From: Streptomyces sp. UNOB3_S3
GTDB lineage: Bacteria > Actinomycetota > Actinomycetes > Streptomycetales > Streptomycetaceae
Assembly: GCF_020740895.1 (NCBI RefSeq)
Contig: NZ_JAILXP010000028.1
Location: forward strand, 1-32,269
Reading direction: 5' to 3'
DNA: 32,269 nucleotides
Shown here: positions 31,575 through 32,269 of the stretch, one piece after another
Layout of the letters: each line of letters opens with the position of its first letter
How positions within the stretch are numbered: the stretch's first letter is position 1
The notes under the pieces: generated by a model
What the model was told of the DNA's origin: nothing
Seen by the model: only the letters and a program-made list of their open reading frames with translations
Database searches by the model: none
Made by a program: the position numbers and the translations under genes

Positions 31575-32269
31575 GCTTCCGGCTCCGGGTTCTCGGCCTG
31601 CTCGCACTCGTCGCGATGGCCGCCACCGCTGCCACCGCCTGGCTGACCCTACGCCAGGCCGACCATCAGGTGCGGCAGAGCGTCATGGCCGGCCAGGAGG
31701 AGGTCTCCCGGATCACCAGCGAACTGCGCTCATACGGTTTCGCACACGGCACCTGGGACGGGCTCGCGCCGACGGTGAGTGCACTCGCGAAGGAGACCGG
31801 CCAACGCATCCGGGTCGCCACGGAGACCGACGTCCTGCTCGCAGATTCCGACCCCCTCACCGGCCGCGATCCCCGCGCACCGAGCAGCCGGCCCCCGGTC
31901 CTGGTCGACCCTCGCCCCGTCCTGCGCTTTCCCCGCACCCAGGCACCGAGGATCTCGGTGAAACTGACCGCCCAGGCGATCACGAGCTATCGCTCCGCAA
32001 CCGCCTACGCGGCCTGCCTGACACGCGCAGGGGCCAACGTGACGGCCCAGCCGGACGACATTGGCCTCCCCCGGATCAGTACGGACCGCCGACTCCCGAA
32101 ATGCGAGGAACCGCATGAAGAAACGAAACCCCCGGCACAACCAGATCTCGACGCGGCCCGACCGTGCGAATCCGAGCCGCACTTCACCACATGTCTGCAA
32201 CGAGTATTCAACGAACGAGCCGGCCCAGCCGCCCCGCCACGCCTGACGATCCACCTCGGCGCCCAGAAC
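31571..32269 (+). CDS. Membrane sensor (probable histidine kinase), N-terminal part, cut by window end
   Basis: 233 codons open to the window edge. A short basic start and one helix (RVLGLLALVAMAATAATAWL) lead to an extracytoplasmic region (QSVMAGQEEVSRITSELRSY, GTWDGLAPTVSALAKETGQR, VLLADSDPLTGRDPR), the typical N-terminal half of Streptomyces sensor histidine kinases. The second helix, HAMP and kinase domains would lie beyond the window. The sensor region has four cysteines: Cys149 in ATAYAACLTRAG, Cys178, Cys199 and Cys208 in FTTCLQRVF. The YAAC motif resembles the YAKC/YAEC motif of the exporter lipoprotein at 26.8 kb. No response regulator with a receiver domain is visible in the window. 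Confidence 0.7.
   Translation, partial: MSFRLRVLGLLALVAMAATAATAWLTLRQADHQVRQSVMAGQEEVSRITSELRSYGFAHGTWDGLAPTVSALAKETGQRIRVATETDVLLADSDPLTGRDPRAPSSRPPVLVDPRPVLRFPRTQAPRISVKLTAQAITSYRSATAYAACLTRAGANVTAQPDDIGLPRISTDRRLPKCEEPHEETKPPAQPDLDAARPCESEPHFTTCLQRVFNERAGPAAPPRLTIHLGAQN

Noticed and set aside
1..32269. tRNA genes, rRNA genes, CRISPR array
   Set aside because: No cloverleaf-like segment, rRNA-like stretch or regularly spaced repeat array was seen on reading both strands.

Overview
The window is high-GC DNA from a Streptomyces-type actinomycete. The GC content is very high, GTG and TTG starts are common, genes often overlap as ATGA or GTGA, TTA codons are rare and placed where they could matter, and the families (TTA-controlled secondary metabolism, LLM oxidoreductase, Tat-exported flavoenzyme, lipoprotein plus ABC exporter) are typical of that group. 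No tRNA, rRNA or CRISPR array was seen.

Layout. 1-2.4 kb holds a membrane-anchored NACHT-type NTPase (reverse strand) whose C-terminal tail looks lost. 2.4-4.8 kb is a decay zone with scraps of several genes: a frameshifted regulator-like protein, an aldo/keto reductase piece, an MFS transporter tail, and one intact hypothetical. 4.9-6.9 kb holds a divergent MerR regulator and amidohydrolase pair around a clear MerR-type dyad, then a DUF3592 membrane protein and two strong hairpins. 7.1-11.2 kb is an accessory patch: a barstar-like inhibitor in an open frame with the end of a frameshifted cysteine-rich protein, a SUKH/SMI1 protein, an IS5-family transposase remnant, a protein with a degenerate DnaQ-like exonuclease region plus an HNH nuclease, and another mobile-type scrap.

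11.2-23.3 kb is the centrepiece: a tightly packed reverse-strand gene cluster headed by a sugar-phosphate cyclase of the 2-epi-5-epi-valiolone synthase (EEVS) type. It is followed by a membrane acyltransferase, a Tat-exported bicovalent FAD oxidase, an aldo/keto reductase, a ROK sugar kinase, a zinc-type dehydrogenase, an SDR, a TIM-barrel isomerase/epimerase, a HAD phosphatase, a serine hydrolase and an LLM oxidoreductase. Read together this is a C7-cyclitol (carbasugar) pathway: cyclise sedoheptulose 7-phosphate, phosphorylate, epimerise, adjust redox state, dephosphorylate, then acylate and oxidise at or outside the membrane. The window has none of the aminotransferase, nucleotidyltransferase or (pseudo)glycosyltransferase genes of acarbose- or validamycin-type clusters, so the product is probably not one of those. 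The EEVS gene carries a TTA codon at position 4, the only TTA I found in the cluster, which suggests bldA control of the committed step. Mobile-type scraps lie on both sides.

23.5-26.6 kb holds a TetR regulator divergent from a short operon (damaged DUF4345 gene, TIGR01777/DUF1731 epimerase, LuxR-type regulator), with a 22-bp palindrome in front of the operon. 26.8-30.6 kb is a four-gene operon (lipoprotein, membrane-fusion-type adaptor with a peptidoglycan-binding domain, MacB-type ATPase, permease) behind an 11-bp direct repeat. 30.8-32.3 kb has a secreted SH3-like protein and the start of a sensor-kinase-like membrane protein that runs off the window. Its extracytoplasmic part shares a YAxC(L/M) motif with the lipoprotein of the exporter operon.
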